Of a stretch of DNA of 64,000 nucleotides, positions 45,331 to 55,707 are shown in pieces (positions within the stretch are counted from its first letter, which is position 1; every line of letters starts with the position of its first letter). Under the pieces are notes generated by a model that was given only the letters and a program-made list of their open reading frames with translations, had not been told where the DNA came from and made no database searches. The DNA comes from Incurvaria masculella (taxonomy: Eukaryota > Arthropoda > Insecta > Lepidoptera > Incurvariidae). The stretch is taken from positions 18,184,001-18,248,000 of the forward strand of contig OX335647.2 of NCBI GenBank assembly GCA_946894095.1. The letters run 5' to 3'. The position numbers were made by a program, and so were the translations under genes.

Positions 45331-47160
45331 TTAAGTATTACTGATAATTTTTTTAAAGGCTGATAATGAGGATATGGTAATATCGATGCTGTGTGTTTTC
45401 GTAAGACTGTTGTAGTATGAGCACATTCTTGGAAGAGCTGAGTTTCGTCCCAGCTTGGTGTGATATCTTTTAATATTTAGGGGAATGAAGTTAATAGGCC
45501 GCGAATTTAACCTAGGTATATTAAATTGTATTTGATCAATTAAAAAAGAGCAGTTCAGAAGGTTGTTTATGATTTTATAAAGGAATGTGGTGTCAATTAC
45601 TAGTCTTCTGTGTTCAAGTGTCCGGATGGCATAGAATGATAGTCTATCTGTGTAATGTGGAAGAGAACGGGCACGTCTGTCAGAGTAAGATAAGTGATAC
45701 AAAAATAGTTTTTGTACCCGTTCAATTCTTTGGACGTGCACCTTGTAACACGGACTCCATACAGGACTAACGTATTCCAATTTGCTACGCACTAAAGAGT
45801 TGAATAATGTTATTTTAGCATTGTGATTTTTAAAATGTTTGGTACTGCGTCTAATGAAACCTATCATTTTAAGCGATTTTGAAACAGTTTTGTCTATATG
45901 TAAATTGAAATTCAGTTTTTTATCGAAAATAACTCCTAAATCGCTGATTGAAGCTACTTCATCAAGTTTTTTGCCATCAATGAAATAATTGGTGCAAAGG
46001 GGTAAACGTTTCCGCGTAAAGGTGATATGGAAGCATTTACTGCAATTTAATGTCATATTATTATCTATGCACCATTTGGATAATCTATTGATGTCATTTT
46101 GAAGCTGCAAATGGTCATCTATTGAGGAGATCACTTTGAAGAGTTTGCAGTCGTCAGCAAAAAGTAATATCTCTGAGTTTAAAATGGCATCGCTGAGATC
46201 ATTTATGAAGACAAGAAATAAGATAGGGCCTAAATGAGACCCTTGAGGCACTCCGGATGGAACATCAAACCATCGAGACTGGTAGCCGTCAAAGACTACT
46301 TTTTGTACTCTTCCAACCAAGTAAGAGTGAAACCAATTTAATAAACTGCCATGTACACCAACCCTTTCAAGCTTATCTACTAAGATGCGGTGATTAACCT
46401 TATCAAAAGCTTTACTGAAGTCCGTGTAAATGGAGTCGATCTGCTGACCCTTGTCTATAGCTTCTATTAAGGTTGTGGAATAGCAGAGCAAGTTAGTTAA
46501 GGTTGATTTTTTGGCAAGGAAACCGTGTTGATAAGGAGATATCAATAATTTAAGGTGATTAGTTAGTTCACAGCAAATAAGTTTTTCAAATACTTTTGCA
46601 ATGGTACATAGAATTGAAATGGGTCTATAGTTTGTAACTTGATGAAGGCTGCCACTTTTAGGCACCGGCACAATATGTGCTCGTTTCCAAATGGTTGGAA
46701 AAACAGAGGATACCAAAGATTTATTATAAATGACTGTCAGTGGGGATGCAAGGGTATGTGCACATTTTTTTATTACCACAGGGGGAATTTTGTCGGGGCC
46801 GGCACCCTCGGACTGGTCCAGATTTTGTAAATTTTTTGTAACTTCAGGTTCTGTTATTAAGATTTTGCTCAATACTGAATTAGATATCGCGGCATTACCG
46901 GGTAAACCCGGTGTCACAATAGGGGTAGCTAAACTATCCTTAACGTATACTGAAGCAAAGTGTTCAGCAAACAGTTCGCTGCTGCTTTCGCCGTCATTTG
47001 AGTTTTTTTCACCAAATGACATATTTTGAGGAATAGTACTTTTGTTTTGCTTCTTTTGTTCAATGAATTTCCAAAACGATTTGATATTATTGTGATTGAC
47101 AAGACACGACTCAGTGTATTCGACATATTTAAAGTAGCAGTAGTTATAATTTTTGAGCAA
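45331..47160 (-). CDS. LINE reverse transcriptase (ORF2, second frame)
   Basis: 609-residue open frame. Reverse transcriptase motifs are in order: N-Y-R-P-I-S at ~177-182, D-F-S-K-A-F-D at 247-253, G-V-P-Q-G-S-H-L-G-P at 303-312 and the catalytic F-A-D-D at 334-337, followed by an intact thumb and C-terminal region without zinc knuckles. The enzyme copies the element RNA at a nicked target. The frame is open to its stop with no internal stop, so the insertion is fairly young. The N-terminus continues an ORF that is shifted by one base at 47150-47154. The clade (CR1, Rex1/Daphne or Jockey) needs a tree. Confidence 0.92.
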   Translation of the reverse strand: MLKNYNYCYFKYVEYTESCLVNHNNIKSFWKFIEQKKQNKSTIPQNMSFGEKNSNDGESSSELFAEHFASVYVKDSLATPIVTPGLPGNAAISNSVLSKILITEPEVTKNLQNLDQSEGAGPDKIPPVVIKKCAHTLASPLTVIYNKSLVSSVFPTIWKRAHIVPVPKSGSLHQVTNYRPISILCTIAKVFEKLICCELTNHLKLLISPYQHGFLAKKSTLTNLLCYSTTLIEAIDKGQQIDSIYTDFSKAFDKVNHRILVDKLERVGVHGSLLNWFHSYLVGRVQKVVFDGYQSRWFDVPSGVPQGSHLGPILFLVFINDLSDAILNSEILLFADDCKLFKVISSIDDHLQLQNDINRLSKWCIDNNMTLNCSKCFHITFTRKRLPLCTNYFIDGKKLDEVASISDLGVIFDKKLNFNLHIDKTVSKSLKMIGFIRRSTKHFKNHNAKITLFNSLVRSKLEYVSPVWSPCYKVHVQRIERVQKLFLYHLSYSDRRARSLPHYTDRLSFYAIRTLEHRRLVIDTTFLYKIINNLLNCSFLIDQIQFNIPRLNSRPINFIPLNIKRYHTKLGRNSALPRMCSYYNSLTKTHSIDITISSLSAFKKIISNT

Positions 47161-47898
47161 CGGGATCGTAAAAGTTCGTAGGTAATCTTATCTCTTGGAT
47201 TGTCATACTTCTTGAATCTGATTCTAAACTTATTCTTTTGTTTTAGTTGTTTGATTAAATCTAGTGAATACCAATGTGGATAGTTTCTCTTATGTTTTCT
47301 AACCTGTGGTACACAATTTTCAAATATTCTATGCAAATTTTCATAAAAAACAGAAACCATGTCATCGACTGAATTGAGCTTAGACAGTACACTAATCCAA
47401 TTTATTTTGCTTATTTCTATATTGAGTTTATCGTAATCAGCTTTGAAAAAATTAAAATTAGTTAAATATTTACATTTTAACATTTTGGTCACCTCAATAC
47501 TTATATTAAATTTTATTTCTAACTGTGGGTGGTGGTTATCAATACGACTTAACACGTCAGCGGTTGATTTTAAACTCAGCTGTTTTGAATTAGAAAGAAC
47601 TAAATCCAAAATTCTGTTATTTGTGTTTAAAATTTCGTTGTACTGGTAAAGGTTGTGAACGGAGATAAAATCCACTAACTGGTTGCCTAGTTCATTGTTG
47701 TGATCTTCGGGATGTAAATGAGTCATTTGGTTACTATCATCGCGGCACCACTTTATGTTTCCAATATTAAAATCTCCCAAGATTAAAATATTTGATTCGC
47801 CTATTTGTTGATTTAAAATGTTACTAATGTTCGATAATAGAGATTCTACATTTCCAGTGGTAGGCGGAGGGGGAATATAGACCGTAATATAGAGTAAT
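47150..47898 (-). pseudogene. LINE endonuclease, C-terminal part (ORF2, first frame)
   Basis: Encodes V-Y-I-P-P-P-P, I-L-I-L-G-D-F-N-I-G, then N-R-I-L-D-L-V-L-S-N and I-D-N-H-H-P-Q-L. These are the G-D-F-N, D-L-V and (S)D-H-x-P motifs of APE-type endonucleases. The usual serine-aspartate before H is here D-N. The catalytic N-terminal part lies beyond the truncation at about 47900. Loss of one A in a run (T run at 47150-47154 on the plus strand) separates it from the reverse transcriptase frame. Confidence 0.88.
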
Positions 47899-47910
47899 TC
47901 CCTTGAATAT

Positions 47911-47966
47911 TATACGATGGTAGGGAACCCTTCGCGTGCGAGTCCGACTCGCACTTGGCCGGTTTA
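47911..47966 (-). mobile_element. rep-A fragment at the LINE 5' edge
   Basis: Only the first ~55 bp (CCGGCCAAGTGCGAGTCGG palindrome and GGGTTCC) are present, abutting the LINE. Confidence 0.8.
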
Positions 47967-48321
47967 TTGTTTCGTCTAGTTTCAAATCACAAAGGTATGC
48001 CAAACCAGTTTTCAATTCAAAAAGAAACAATCAAATTAAAAGCGATTTGGCAAACTTTCAATGGATGTGCGATGATGCCAATATGAATTGAAATGGATAG
48101 GAATTTACTGTGAAAGTCACGTTGGGAGCGACGCGGTGCAGGCTGCGCCAGCGCAACAGTTCGCCGATAACGCTATCAGCGGCGACACCTTGACACCGCG
48201 CGAACGTTCGCGGAGCGTATTCACCACCAATACATCTTTCGACATATCATCGTCGTCGGCTATAGCGTACACAACCGTTTCCGTTGAACCGTACGTGTCC
48301 TAATGCAAACTTACTTTGTAT
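47967..48321. other. Spacer, nothing recognised
   Basis: A moderately GC-rich patch at 48110-48210. Confidence 0.45.
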
Positions 48322-48325
48322 TTAA

Positions 48326-48864
48326 GGTGGCCCAACCCGCTCAACTCCCCATACAAACGGGGAAAGAAGATCACGCCCATTTTTCTTACCAGAGATCCCA
48401 AATTTTGCTCAAAAGAGCTTTATTTGATCGAACTAGATGTCTGATGACCGTTGGCATTGTAAAATCGTGTTTGGTTTCTAAGTTATAAGGTCCGAAAGTT
48501 AGAATTTTTCGCAAGTTTTATACAATAACTTTGGAGGTGGATTACGCAATGATAAAGTAAGAACATCTTAAAAATATTAGTCATCAGACATATCTTATTT
48601 AATCAAGATTTATATTCTATTTGGTTTTTGTTAGATTTTTGACTACAGCGGTCGTGGTTTACTTTTAGCTAAAGTCGTTTTGAATTCAAAATTTTCGTAA
48701 ATCTTACCAAATCATACACTGCACATTATCTTTTTTGTGGACATGTTGCATCTTCCTCATCACGGAGCCTGTCTTTTTCTTTGAAACAGAGAAGGTCCCA
48801 GAGCGCAACAGCACGGTTTTGTACAGTGCCCGCGAATGACTTAGTCCCGCCGGGTTGGGCCACC
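48326..48864 (+). mobile_element. rep-B copy 3 (TTAA-flanked, 539 bp)
   Basis: GGTGGCCCAACCCGCTCAAC to CGGGTTGGGCCACC, with TTAA at 48322-48325 and 48865-48868. Confidence 0.9.
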
Positions 48865-49045
48865 TTAAGGTGGACCTTCCCGCTCAACTCCCCATACAAA
48901 CGTGGGGCAAATTTCTTATCAGGGATCCAAAAGCAGCTTTATTTGATCGAACTAGATGTCTGATGACCATTGTCATTTTAAAATAGTGTTTGGTTTCTAA
49001 GTTATAAGGTCCGAAAGTTCGAAATATTCGCGCATTTTATAAAAT

Positions 49046-50124
49046 TACTAGCTGCGGTACCCGGCTCCGCTCGGGTTAGCGTCGGCTAAATTATTTCATG
49101 GATAAAAAGTATCAGACATGGCTGATCCAAAATAGGGTCAAACTGGTCCAGGACAATGTATCCATCTACCAAATTTAATCAAGATCGTTCGAGATGAAAT
49201 AGCATGATTTAATGAGAAACATCCAATAATTCCCCTTCAGAGCTTCGTTGACATTTGGTGGCTATTTAAAAAAAAGTATTTGCCGCCAGAACCTTTCTGC
49301 ACTTGCACTGCAACATTGTTTACCTAGTAAGTAAGTAACGTGTAATGTAGGTAAGTTTTGCGTGGACTCCAACCCACAGCCAGCCTCAACATCGAAAACA
49401 GTAACCCATCTCGAACCTGACAGCTCCCAGAGATCCTATACATTGATAAAATACGCACATAAATCGGGTTAGTGGTTCGCAAGTTATAAGAATTTAACAC
49501 TCACTACTCACCCTTCAGGTAATGAAGCGTTATATTATGTGGCCTATAAGTTTTGAGTAGAATCAGGCTAGACGTAGATACAATCCGCATCTAAATCGAG
49601 TAATTGGTTCTCAAGGATTTTGCCAAGTAGTCCTAGGTTGAGATAAATAGTCGCATCAGAAACTAAGACTAACGGAAAGTAGTACTTTGTGACGTCACTT
49701 TGACACATTTTGTATGGACGAAATCTCAAAGTAATGCGATTTGACGTCACAAAGTACTACTTTTCGTTAGTCTTAGTTTCTGTTACGACTATTTATCTCA
49801 GCCCTAAAGTTGCGGGAAATACCAAGCCTTACCCGCCCCCCCCTCCCCGCACCCGCCGCCGTCGGACCGCCCGCCCCGCCCCCGGCCCCGCTCCCGACAC
49901 CGCCCCCGGCCCCGCTCCCCCTGGTGTGAAGTGGCATCGTTTTCGCAGCCCCGTGAAAGTTCTAAAGCCCATGGGCACAATATCTTTATAAATTGTAGCC
50001 TATGTCTTATTCTGATGTATAAGCTATATTATTGTAAAGTTTCATTAAAATCCATTCAGTAGTTTTTACGTGAAAGAGTAACAAACATCCATCCATCATT
50101 ACAAACTTTCCCCTTTATAATATT
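49046..50124 (+). mobile_element. Array unit 1 (CATC-tailed element, 1.08 kb)
   Basis: Starts TACTAGCTGCGGTACCCGG and ends with (CATC)3 then ATTACAAACTTTCCCC. A C-rich tract lies at 49830-49920. It carries a rep-I MITE at 49636-49802 that units 2 and 3 lack. Confidence 0.88.
49636..49802 (+). mobile_element. rep-I MITE, complete, in array unit 1
   Basis: Arms GAGATAAATAGTCG and CGACTATTTATCTC are inverted; the interior holds GTGACGTCAC twice. CCTA flanks both sides (49632-49635 and 49803-49806). Units 2 and 3 show the uninterrupted site TCCTAAAGTTGC, which confirms the insertion. Confidence 0.9.
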
Positions 50125-51093
50125 TACTAGCTGCGGTACCCGGCTCCGCTCGGGTTAGTGTCGGCTAAATTATTTCATGGATAAAAAGTAGCCCACATGG
50201 CTGATCCAAAATAGGGTCAAACTGGTCCATGACAATGTATCCATCTACCAAATTTAATCAAGATCGTTCAAGATGTAATAGCATGATTTAATGAGAAACA
50301 TCCAATAATTCCCATTTAGAGCTTCGTTGACATTTGGTGGCTATTTAAAAAAAAGCATTTGCCGCCAGAACCTTGCTGCACTTGCACTACAACATTGTTT
50401 ACCTAGTAAGTAAGTAACGTGTAATGTAGGTAAGTTTTGCGTGGACTCCAACCCACAGCTAGCCTCAACATCGAAAACAGTAACCCATCTCGAACCTGAC
50501 TGCTCCCAGAGATCCTATACATTGATAAAATACGCACATAAATCGGGTTAGTGGTTCGCAAGTTATAAGAATTTAACACTCTCTACTCACCCTTCAGGTA
50601 ATGAAACGTTATATTATGTAGCCTATAAGTTTTAAGTAGAATCAGGCTAGACGTAGATACAATCCGCATCTAAATCGAGTAATTGGTTCTCAAGGATTTT
50701 ACCAAGTAGTCCTAAAGTTGCGGGAAATACCAAGCCGTAACCGCCCTCCCCTCCCCGCACCCGCCCCCGTCGCACCGCCCCCCCCTCCCCGCACCCGCCC
50801 CCGTCGCACCGCCCTCCCCGCCCCCTGCCCCGCTCCCGCCACCGCCTCCGGCCCCGCTCCCCCTGGTGTGAAGTAGCGCTACCGGCATCGTTTTCGCAGC
50901 CCCGTGAAAGTTCTTAAGCCCATGGGCACAATATCTTTATAAATTGTAGCCTATGTGTTATTCTGATGTATAAGCTATATTATTGTAAAGTTTCATTAGA
51001 ATCCATTCAGTAGTTTTTACGTGAAAGAGTAACAAACATCCATCCATCCATCCATCCATCCATCCATTATTACAAACTTTCCCCTTTATAATC
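50125..51093 (+). mobile_element. Array unit 2 (0.97 kb)
   Basis: Same order as unit 1 without the MITE. The C-rich tract is internally duplicated (CCCCGCACCCGCCCCCGTCG twice) and the (CATC)n run has about 7 units. Confidence 0.9.
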
Positions 51094-52250
51094 TACTAGC
51101 TGCGGTACCCGGCTCCGCTCGGGTTAGTGTCGGCTAAATTATTTCATGGATAAAAAGTAGCCCACATGGCTGGTCCAAAATAGGGTCAAACTGGTCCAGG
51201 ACAATGTATCCATGTACCAAATTTAATCAAGATCGTTCGAGCCGAAATAGCATGATTTAATGAGAAACATCCAATAATTCCCATTTAGAGCTTCGTTGAC
51301 GTGTGGTGGCTATTTAAAAAAAAACATTTGCCGCGAGAACCTTTCTGCACTTTCACTGCTACATTGCTTACCTAGTAAGTAACGTGTAACGTAGGTAAGT
51401 TTTGCGTGGACTCCAACCCACAGCCAGCCTCAACATCGAAAACAGTAACCCATCTCGAACCTGACTGCTCCCAGAGATGCTATACATTGATAAAATACGC
51501 ATATAAATCAGGTAAGTGGTTCGCATGTTATAAGACTTTAAGACTCACTACTTACCCTTCTGGTAATGAAGCGTTATATTATGTAATCTATAAGTTTTTA
51601 GTAGAATCAGGCTAGACGTAGATACAATGCACATCTAAATCGAGTAATTGGTTCTCAAGGATTTTATTCTGTTGGTCGCTCCTCCGGCGATTTAGCGTGA
51701 TGCCAAGTAGTCCTAAAGTTGCAGGAAATACCAAGCCGTACTTCAGTAAAAGTAAGCGCTGCCGCCGCAAAGCCGAGCCGTGCATAGCATTGCAGTTTGT
51801 ATGACAGCCCCATCTTAGCGTAAGCGGAACTGAATTCTATTTAGCCAATCCTAATTCCCGGGTAGTTAAATGTACATGTACTAAGTTCTACAAATCGCTA
51901 GTGCCTTGAAAATTCGCCAAACGGACACCAAACAGTCACTACGTCTGCCCTCACGCCCCCCCCCCCCCGCCGCCGCCGCTCCCCGCCACCGCCCCCGGCT
52001 CCTCTCCCCCTAGTGTGAAGTATCGCTACCGGCATCGTTTTCGCAGCCCCGTGAAAGTTCTAAAGCCCATGGGCACATAAATTGTAGCCTATGTGTTATT
52101 CTGATGTATAAGCTATATTATTGTAAAGTTTTATTAGAATCCATTCAGTAGTTTTTACGTGAAAGAGTAACAAACATCCATCCATCCATCCATCCATCCA
52201 TCCATCCATCCATCCATTATTACAAACTTTCCCCTTTATATTATTTATAT
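51094..52250 (+). mobile_element. Array unit 3 (1.16 kb)
   Basis: Same element with about 250 bp of extra sequence (51660-51955) before a C-rich tract, and the longest (CATC)n run (about 11 units). Confidence 0.88.
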
Positions 52251-52355
52251 TAGATATATTTATATATTTATTTATTAGATTTTGGAGGTGGATTACTCAA
52301 CGATAAAATAAAAACATCTTAAAAAGATTAGTCATTAGAACTAGGTTGTTTTTTT

Positions 52356-52737
52356 TTATGTGACTGGACATGGATAGCTAATACCGCACCTTCTGTCATG
52401 GTATTAGCCCAACACACCACATGGGAACTAGGTGCCATGCCAGGACCTTCCTTATATCGCACGGCTACATTGAACTGGATGGAAAACACGGACAATTATC
52501 ATTGCCGCTTCGACCATCGTTCATCCAATGCGATGGTACCAACCCGGGCGGGATAAACCCTACCATCTAGTAAGTAAGGAAGGGGACCTACAAATTAACG
52601 TGGATTCCGAACCACGGCCAGCCTCTCTCAACAGTCGAATGGTCATCCATCCAAGACCAGACCGGACCTAGCGATGCTTAACTTCGGAGAGCGATCGCCG
52701 AAGTGTCGCGCCACTGGGCTATTGAGGCTGACAATGT
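52356..52737 (-). mobile_element. rep-G SINE, longest copy
   Basis: Inserted in rep-B copy 4. On the minus strand a tRNA-type A box (TAGCCCAGTGG, 52711-52721) opens the head; the B box is degenerate. The body runs to ATGTGACTGGACATGGA at the far end. Part of the head (52660-52686, GCGATGCTTAACTTCGG) resembles 5S rRNA in reverse, which may be chance. Confidence 0.6.
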
Positions 52738-52850
52738 TGTTTCAAAATTGTTTCATAAAGATTTATAATCAATTTGATTTTTGTTAGATTTTTGACTATG
52801 TAAAGCGGTCGTAATTGACTTTTAGCTATAACACGTTTCTTAATTAAATT

Positions 52851-53630
52851 ACACTGTCGTACGCACAGCCATCGCCTCTATCAACCATATATTTTTAGTA
52901 TATTTGTGTACTTGTTAATTTAAGTCATTTAAAATAATACTATGCCTAATATTTTTACGAAACTGTCGACGGAACGGTCAAAGTAAATAAATAAATAAAT
53001 AAAAATAAAATAAATAAATAAATATTTTAGGGAAAGAGGAGACCCGAACCCAGCGTCGCCGCAAGTAGGAACCTTAAAGCGATGCACAACTGCAGTGGCA
53101 ACATGAAAAAGTTGTGAAAGCTCTGTACGATTTAGTTTTAATACGATTATTTCTGTCATGAACTACTACAGTGACCTGTAAACAAAGAGTCAAAATACAA
53201 AATACATTATTATTCTTACAGCTAAAAAAAAAAAAAAAACTATATAATATTACACTTTAAATGCTACCACCTACAGAAAATTAAGTGTACAATGGTTTGA
53301 GAGCAACCATATACGAATAAGATTCCTGAAAGAGATTCTGACCAACACCTACGACCACTGACGACGCCACCGCCCCCGCCGTCTCCGAGCCGCCCCAACC
53401 GCCGCCGCCGCCGCCCCCACGCAGATAACCTCATTGTCGCGGGGAGGCGCCGCCCCGCGGCCGGGAGCTCGGGGGGCGGAAGGGGGGCGCTGGATACCTT
53501 TAGCTACTCGTTGTTGGGAGTCCGTCATCGAAATAAAGTCACCTCTCTTCGTCCACCATCTACGACCGACACACATCACCGACATTCTACGAAACTTCAT
53601 AACATTTTTTGAAGTTTGTCTAACGCCCGG
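52851..53630. other. Spacer with (AAAT)n and GC patch
   Basis: (AAAT)n run at 52984-53025, likely a retroelement tail. 53360-53500 is GC-rich with (GCC)n. No gene recognised. Confidence 0.45.
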
Positions 53631-53743
53631 TTCCACCACCTCCAGCTACAAAAATCCCAAAGTTATCTTTCGGTTACATCATACAAATATTCAATGTAGC
53701 CGAAAGTTAACTATGGGATTTCAGGTAACTGGAGGTGGTGAAA
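53631..53743 (+). mobile_element. rep-H short palindromic MITE, copy 2
   Basis: TTCCACCACCTCCAGCTAC on the left pairs with AACTGGAGGTGGTGAAA on the right. Confidence 0.75.
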
Positions 53744-54212
53744 ACAGGCGTAAGAAAAAAAATACGAACATGGTAACTAACAGTAAAAATAATAACGCCG
53801 ATTTGTTCTTATGGCATTTCGAACAATTGAAACTGAAAGTTAAATTCAGAGTAATTGCTCGCGCAATTGTAAATGCTGTAGAAATGCATGCCACTTTGCC
53901 ATGAGAAAAGTTTGCAGTTAACCGGACAATTTCCACTATGGGTTAAAGAGCGTTGTCAACGGAAAGAAGACATGATTAAGGTACGTTAATGTGGTTTGCA
54001 CCTGCAGAGCAGATGCTTGACGACAGAATAACGAAGCCAATTGACATAAATGAAATTAGTGGAATTGTCGTACCCGGACGGCCTAGGAACACGTACCACG
54101 ACCATAATGATGCTAAACTACGTAAAGATTGGGTACGTAGGACCCAAAAACGTAGAGCATGCGTAAAAATATACAATTTATGTACGTAGACCATTTTTTT
54201 ATGCAACCTGAC
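53744..54212. other. Spacer with retroelement-like scrap
   Basis: 54060-54110 (GTACCCGGACGGCCTAGGA) recurs in altered form at 61460-61490; an unidentified old repeat. Confidence 0.4.
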
Positions 54213-54535
54213 ATTGATGCATACCACACAACTACCGTCATGATATTAGCACAATGGACCACATTCCCGAAGGAGTTAGGTGCCATGCCAGGACCTTCCA
54301 TTTATCAGGACGGCTACACTGAACTGGAAGGAAAACACGGACATTTTTCCATGGCCGCTTCAGTCACAGTTATATTCAATTCGGTGGTACGAAACCGGGC
54401 GGGTTACCCTACCAGCTAGTTGGGGACCTACCGTTTTACAAGGGTTCCGAATCGTGAAACAGCTCGCATTCGTGAAGAAATGCATTTATCCAACTCAGAA
54501 AGAGAAAGAAAATGGTGCATGGCGCCTTATCGACC
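54213..54535 (-). mobile_element. rep-G SINE body
   Basis: Shares AGGTGCCATGCCAGGACCTTCC, GAACTGGA, GGTTCCGAA and CAGCTCGCATTCGTGA with 52356 and 4343 copies. The tRNA-like head is missing. Confidence 0.65.
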
Positions 54536-54592
54536 TAGCATCGTGGTTGTTTATATGCGATGCCGGCCAGACATCTCAAAAATGTAAAGACA

Positions 54593-54946
54593 GAGCCGGT
54601 AGTCTAAGTTGTCACCTAAATTGGCGTTACGGCAAACCGATCGACTGGCGTTTTCAAATGTATGGAGAAATTGAAGAGCGCGCGCAGCGGGCGTTAAGCG
54701 AACTAACATTTGCGAGTCCGAGCTTGATTTGACAGCTTACTCAACGTTGCCGTAAATACGTCGACGTTGCGGTTTACGTCCACTCCGCGTTTTCATACAA
54801 ATCGGAAGTCCGCGTTTGACTTTGACAGCTTGAAGAAGTAAAACCACAGAATATCTAGTAAAAACTTGTATGGAGTTTGGAGAAAACGCCAGTCGATCGG
54901 TTTGCCGTAAACGCCAATTTCGGTGAGAACTCAGACTGCCCACTCA
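54593..54946 (-). mobile_element. rep-E MITE copy 4
   Basis: GTAGTCTAAGTTGTCACCTAA to CGGTGAGAACTCAGACTG; complete interior. Confidence 0.83.
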
Positions 54947-55540
54947 GGTGTCAGATCAGATCAGGACATCGTTTAATAATATCAAACCTCTTTTATGCAC
55001 AGATAAAAAAAATTCATCATTGCGTTATAGGCTCAAATAACAATGACTTGGTGCGACATCTGTTGACCAAATCTTATGAGTTGAACAGTGGTAGCAAATA
55101 GAAAGTTATCTTTTCGAAATGCCTTGTTTTCTTTCCGTTCAGTTAGTTTTGGAATGACGGACCCATTTGATTCAATTTGGTTTTATTTCACACGGGGCCC
55201 GTGACTACAAAAATATTAAGAAACCCAGCTGTAGAAAGCAAAAGAAGTATGCTGTGATCGTACCGTACGGCGCTCCATCATATCTGCCTACCACTGCGGG
55301 GAATGTGGTGATGGTATTTATAAAAAATACAATTGATTAACTCGTCACACAATAATAGTTATTGCATGCCAAGGATTCACCATAAACGTGTCTATAGTGA
55401 TGCAGCGTCGGCGAGGTTGTCACACCACCGCGTTATCTCCGAACGGTACACGGTCGACGATTAAAAAGTTATCAGCTACCTCCCCTAAACGAGTCGGCGT
55501 AAAAAGGTAAATGAAGCCGACGAAACGAGCAATTACCGCA
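54947..55540. other. Spacer with repeat scrap
   Basis: 55240-55320 (GTGATCGTACCGTACGGCGC) matches 61590-61640 loosely. No gene recognised. Confidence 0.4.
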
Positions 55541-55707
55541 CTTAGGGCCGAGTGCACGAAAGGACAAAAAATCAAAATCATCGTCAAAGTATGATCAAAC
55601 AGGTCACTTTCTATGGACACTATGGAAGGAACTCCATGCGGTTCACTAAAAGTGACGTGTTTGAACATTGATCAACTCAGCCGTCTCTTCGTGCAACCGG
55701 GGCTTAG
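55541..55707 (+). mobile_element. rep-J MITE copy 2
   Basis: CTTAGGGCCGAGTGCACGAA at the left is imperfectly inverted at the right (TTCGTGCAACCGGGGCTTAG); copy 1 is at 5507. Confidence 0.7.

Larger units (their letters stand above)
44988..47900 (-). mobile_element. CR1/Jockey-type LINE, 5' truncated (2.9 kb)
   Basis: Read on the minus strand it runs from part of an endonuclease through reverse transcriptase and a ~340-bp 3' UTR to a poly(A) tail (poly-T at 44988-45007). It starts abruptly at about 47900 next to a rep-A fragment. The N-terminal half of the endonuclease and any ORF1 are missing. No target duplication is evident. Confidence 0.92.
48869..52850 (+). mobile_element. rep-B copy 4, broken by two insertions
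   Basis: Starts GGTGGACCTTCCCGCTC right after the TTAA that ends copy 3. Its pieces are 48869-49045, about 52276-52340 (TTTTGGAGGTGGATTACTC) and about 52745-52850 (AAGATTTATAATC to TTCTTAATTAAATT). The three-unit array and a rep-G SINE fill the gaps. The right inverted end is not preserved. Confidence 0.8.

Noticed and set aside
52650..52690. 5S rRNA gene fragment
   Set aside because: Only a short stretch (GATGCTTAACTTCGG type) resembles 5S rRNA in reverse; it belongs to the rep-G SINE region and no full 5S sequence is present.
54060..54120. Coding-like V-P-G-R-P-R-N-T-Y stretch
   Set aside because: A related stretch recurs at 61460-61490, so it is probably a scrap of an old repeat rather than a host exon.
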